64,000 nucleotides of DNA, from NCBI GenBank assembly GCA_014138645.1, contig JACJIB010000009.1, positions 124,001 to 188,000 on the forward strand, given 5' to 3'. This stretch comes from Methylorubrum thiocyanatum (GTDB lineage Bacteria > Pseudomonadota > Alphaproteobacteria > Rhizobiales > Beijerinckiaceae). The position numbers were made by a program, and so were the translations under genes. Positions 62,755 to 64,000 of this stretch are shown here, piece by piece. Every line of letters starts with the position of its first letter. Position 1 is the stretch's first letter. Below the pieces are notes generated by a model. The model did no database searches and was not told the DNA's origin. It was given only the letters and a program-made list of their open reading frames with translations.

Positions 62755-63179
62755 GCCAGCAACCCTGCGCCGGCCGCGATCAGTCCGACGCCGAACCAGT
62801 GATGGAGCGCGAGACGCTCGCCGAGGAAGAGGACGCCGAACACGGCCACCAGCACGACGCTCAGCTTGTCGAGGGGCGCGACACGGCCGGCATCGCCGAG
62901 CGCGAGTGCCCGGAAGTAGCAGAGCCAGGACGCGCCGGTGGCGAGGCCCGACAGGATCAGGAAGACAAGGTTTCGGCCCGAGAGGTGGCCGATTTCCCGC
63001 GTCTGTCCCGCGGCGATGAGGATCGCGCCGGCGAACGCCACCACGACAAGGGTTCGAACGAAGGTCGCGACATCCGGCGCCACGCCGTCGATGCCGACCT
63101 TGGCGAGGATCGCGGTGACGGCGGCGAACCCGGCCGAGAGCAGGGCCCAGAAGCGCCACGACAGAAGCAATTCGCTCAC
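62742..63179 (-). CDS. half-size EamA-family transporter
   Basis: A 145-residue protein with five helices, equal to one EamA repeat (LSAGFAAVTAILAKVGIDGV ... GLATGASWLCYFRALALGDAGRVAPLDKLSVVLVAVFGVLFLGE). It would dimerise to form a full DMT carrier. GTG start at 63179 has SD GGGAGG. Its 3' end overlaps the VanX gene by 13 bases. Substrate unknown. Confidence 0.82.
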   Translation of the reverse strand: MSELLLSWRFWALLSAGFAAVTAILAKVGIDGVAPDVATFVRTLVVVAFAGAILIAAGQTREIGHLSGRNLVFLILSGLATGASWLCYFRALALGDAGRVAPLDKLSVVLVAVFGVLFLGERLALHHWFGVGLIAAGAGLLAWRA

Positions 63180-63190
63180 CGAATGCCTCC

Positions 63191-63559
63191 CTACAGGGCG
63201 TGTCGCATCACGATCAGCGCCAAAGCGAGCCCCCCGATTCCCGCCAGAACCGAGACGAGGACGTAGGCAAGCGCTGCCATCCAATCGCCGCGCTCCATCA
63301 GGGTGAAGGCTTCGAGGGAAAAGGTCGAGAAGGTGGTGAAGCCGCCCAGGATCCCGGTGGCCACGAACAGCCGCGCCTGCGGCGGCCCGCCGCGTAGCGC
63401 CATCCAGCCGGTGACGACCCCCATCAGCACCGAGCCGAGGATGTTGATGCCGACCGTGCCCCACGGGAAGCTCGATCCGAGCCGGACCGCGGCGAGGTTG
63501 ACCCCGTGGCGCAGCACGCCGCCGAGGCCGGCACCGAGGAAGACGAGAAGGGTGTTCAA
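63191..63559 (-). CDS. crcB: fluoride efflux channel CrcB
   Basis: A 122-residue Fluc-type channel with four helices. The motif GLGGVLRHGVNL, then FPWGTVGINILGSVLMG, GILGGFTTFSTFSLE and GDWMAALAYVLVS, are all family hallmarks. The likely start is TTG at 63559 (NTLLVFLG); GTG 63589 or TTG 63604 would add a short tail. No fluoride riboswitch was seen just upstream. Confidence 0.88.
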   Translation of the reverse strand: MNTLLVFLGAGLGGVLRHGVNLAAVRLGSSFPWGTVGINILGSVLMGVVTGWMALRGGPPQARLFVATGILGGFTTFSTFSLEAFTLMERGDWMAALAYVLVSVLAGIGGLALALIVMRHAL

Positions 63560-63643
63560 GGTCTTGGCTCGAAACGGGAGTGCAGTCACGGTGCCGACGT
63601 GCAAGGCGCGTGCAGGTCTAGTGCATCGGCCTGCGGGAGCGCC

Positions 63644-63680
63644 ACGAAAAGAAGCCCGCCGGCTGTGCAGCCGGCGGGCT
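63644..63680 (-). terminator. terminator between crcB and the dehydrogenase gene
   Basis: The stem GCCCGCCGGCT / AGCCGGCGGGC around GTGC (63654-63679) is followed on the minus strand by a TTCTTTT run. It terminates the dehydrogenase transcript. Confidence 0.82.
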
Positions 63681-63707
63681 CGTTCGACTTCACGGCGAGC
63701 GTGAAAC

Positions 63708-64000
63708 TCAATCGTCGGCCAGAATCTTGTCCGGCGTGATCGGCAGATGGCGGATGCGCTTGCCCGTGGCGTGGAAGACCGCGTTCGAGATCGCGGCGGC
63801 CACGCCGACGATGCCGATCTCGCCCAGACCCTTCACGCCGAGCGGGTTCGCCTTGTCCTCCTCATCGACGAAGATCACGTCGATGTCGTGGATGTCGGCA
63901 TTCACTGGCACGTGGTACTCGCCGAGATTGTGGTTCATGAACCGGCCGATGCGGTGGTCGAGCATCGATTCCTCGTGCAGCGCCGAGCCGACGCCCATGA
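63708..64000 (-). CDS. xanthine dehydrogenase family molybdopterin subunit, C-terminus only
   Basis: About 97 C-terminal residues of a molybdenum hydroxylase large subunit. GVKGLGEIGIVGVAAAISNAVFHATGKRI is the strong C-terminal hallmark, including the active-site Glu of GLGEIG, and it ends RHLPITPDKILADD. The gene continues beyond the right edge. Substrate (aldehyde, purine or other) is unknown. Confidence 0.88.
   Translation of the reverse strand, partial: MGVGSALHEESMLDHRIGRFMNHNLGEYHVPVNADIHDIDVIFVDEEDKANPLGVKGLGEIGIVGVAAAISNAVFHATGKRIRHLPITPDKILADD

Noticed and set aside
63605..63707. Possible fluoride riboswitch ahead of crcB
   Set aside because: The space is filled by a terminator hairpin and shows no crcB-motif core.

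Overview
The window is a gene-dense, very GC-rich chromosomal segment from an alphaproteobacterium. The gene content fits a Methylobacteriaceae member (Methylobacterium/Methylorubrum type) best. That placement rests on recall of the families and on composition, not on a search. I see no rRNA, tRNA, CRISPR array, insertion sequence or prophage. Most of the segment reads as core chromosome with a few accessory patches.

Layout. 1-7.9 kb: end of a small secreted protein, a polytopic membrane protein, gshA, an L-asparaginase, rsmE, a secreted protein, ubiA, and an Rmf-like small protein. 8-13.3 kb: an IMPase/CysQ-like phosphatase, then an Mla/MCE lipid-transport operon (STAS-MlaE permease, MlaF ATPase, MlaD, auxiliary lipoprotein). 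13-24.3 kb: an MFS carrier, CheZ, DUF1489, a cold-shock gene with a structured leader, small envelope proteins, a DJ-1/PfpI protein, TerC, a flavoprotein and a collagen-like secreted protein. 24.4-33.6 kb: malonyl-CoA synthetase, a LOV-HWE blue-light histidine kinase, a YihY/BrkB protein, MsrB, a degenerate CYTH protein, an EamA carrier and a catalase-like haem protein. 33.7-40.5 kb: a tightly packed MoxR/Bat operon (MoxR, DUF58, DUF4381, two VWA proteins, a TPR protein, BatD) headed by a 33-codon leader ORF. 40.7-52.8 kb: MgtC, a MazEF pair, an SDR, an NlpC/P60 protein, bioF, a tandem glycine riboswitch followed by gcvT-gcvH-gcvP, bioA, and an orphan receiver. 52.7-59.6 kb: a six-gene operon predicted to make and attach a CDP-activated, C-methyl-branched 6-deoxy sugar. 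59.8-64 kb: a MarR regulator, a RelE/Xre toxin-antitoxin pair, two small unknowns, a VanX-like dipeptidase, a half-size EamA carrier, crcB, and the end of a molybdenum hydroxylase.

How the genes work together. The glycine cleavage genes sit behind a tandem glycine-sensing RNA, which suits an organism with a large C1/serine flux. The Bat operon and the Mla operon are envelope-maintenance units with overlapping or closely spaced genes. The sugar operon has both nucleotide-sugar entry enzymes (RfbF, RfbG), a TcaB9-like C-methyltransferase, an epimerase, a reductase and a tandem GT2 glycosyltransferase. It lacks the PLP deoxygenase of the 3,6-dideoxyhexose route, so the product is probably a C-methyl sugar. 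This operon is my best candidate for an undescribed pathway. Other points worth attention are the CYTH protein without its catalytic glutamates, the 30-triplet collagen-like protein, the operator buried in the RelE/Xre promoter, and the alternative hairpins in the cspA leader.
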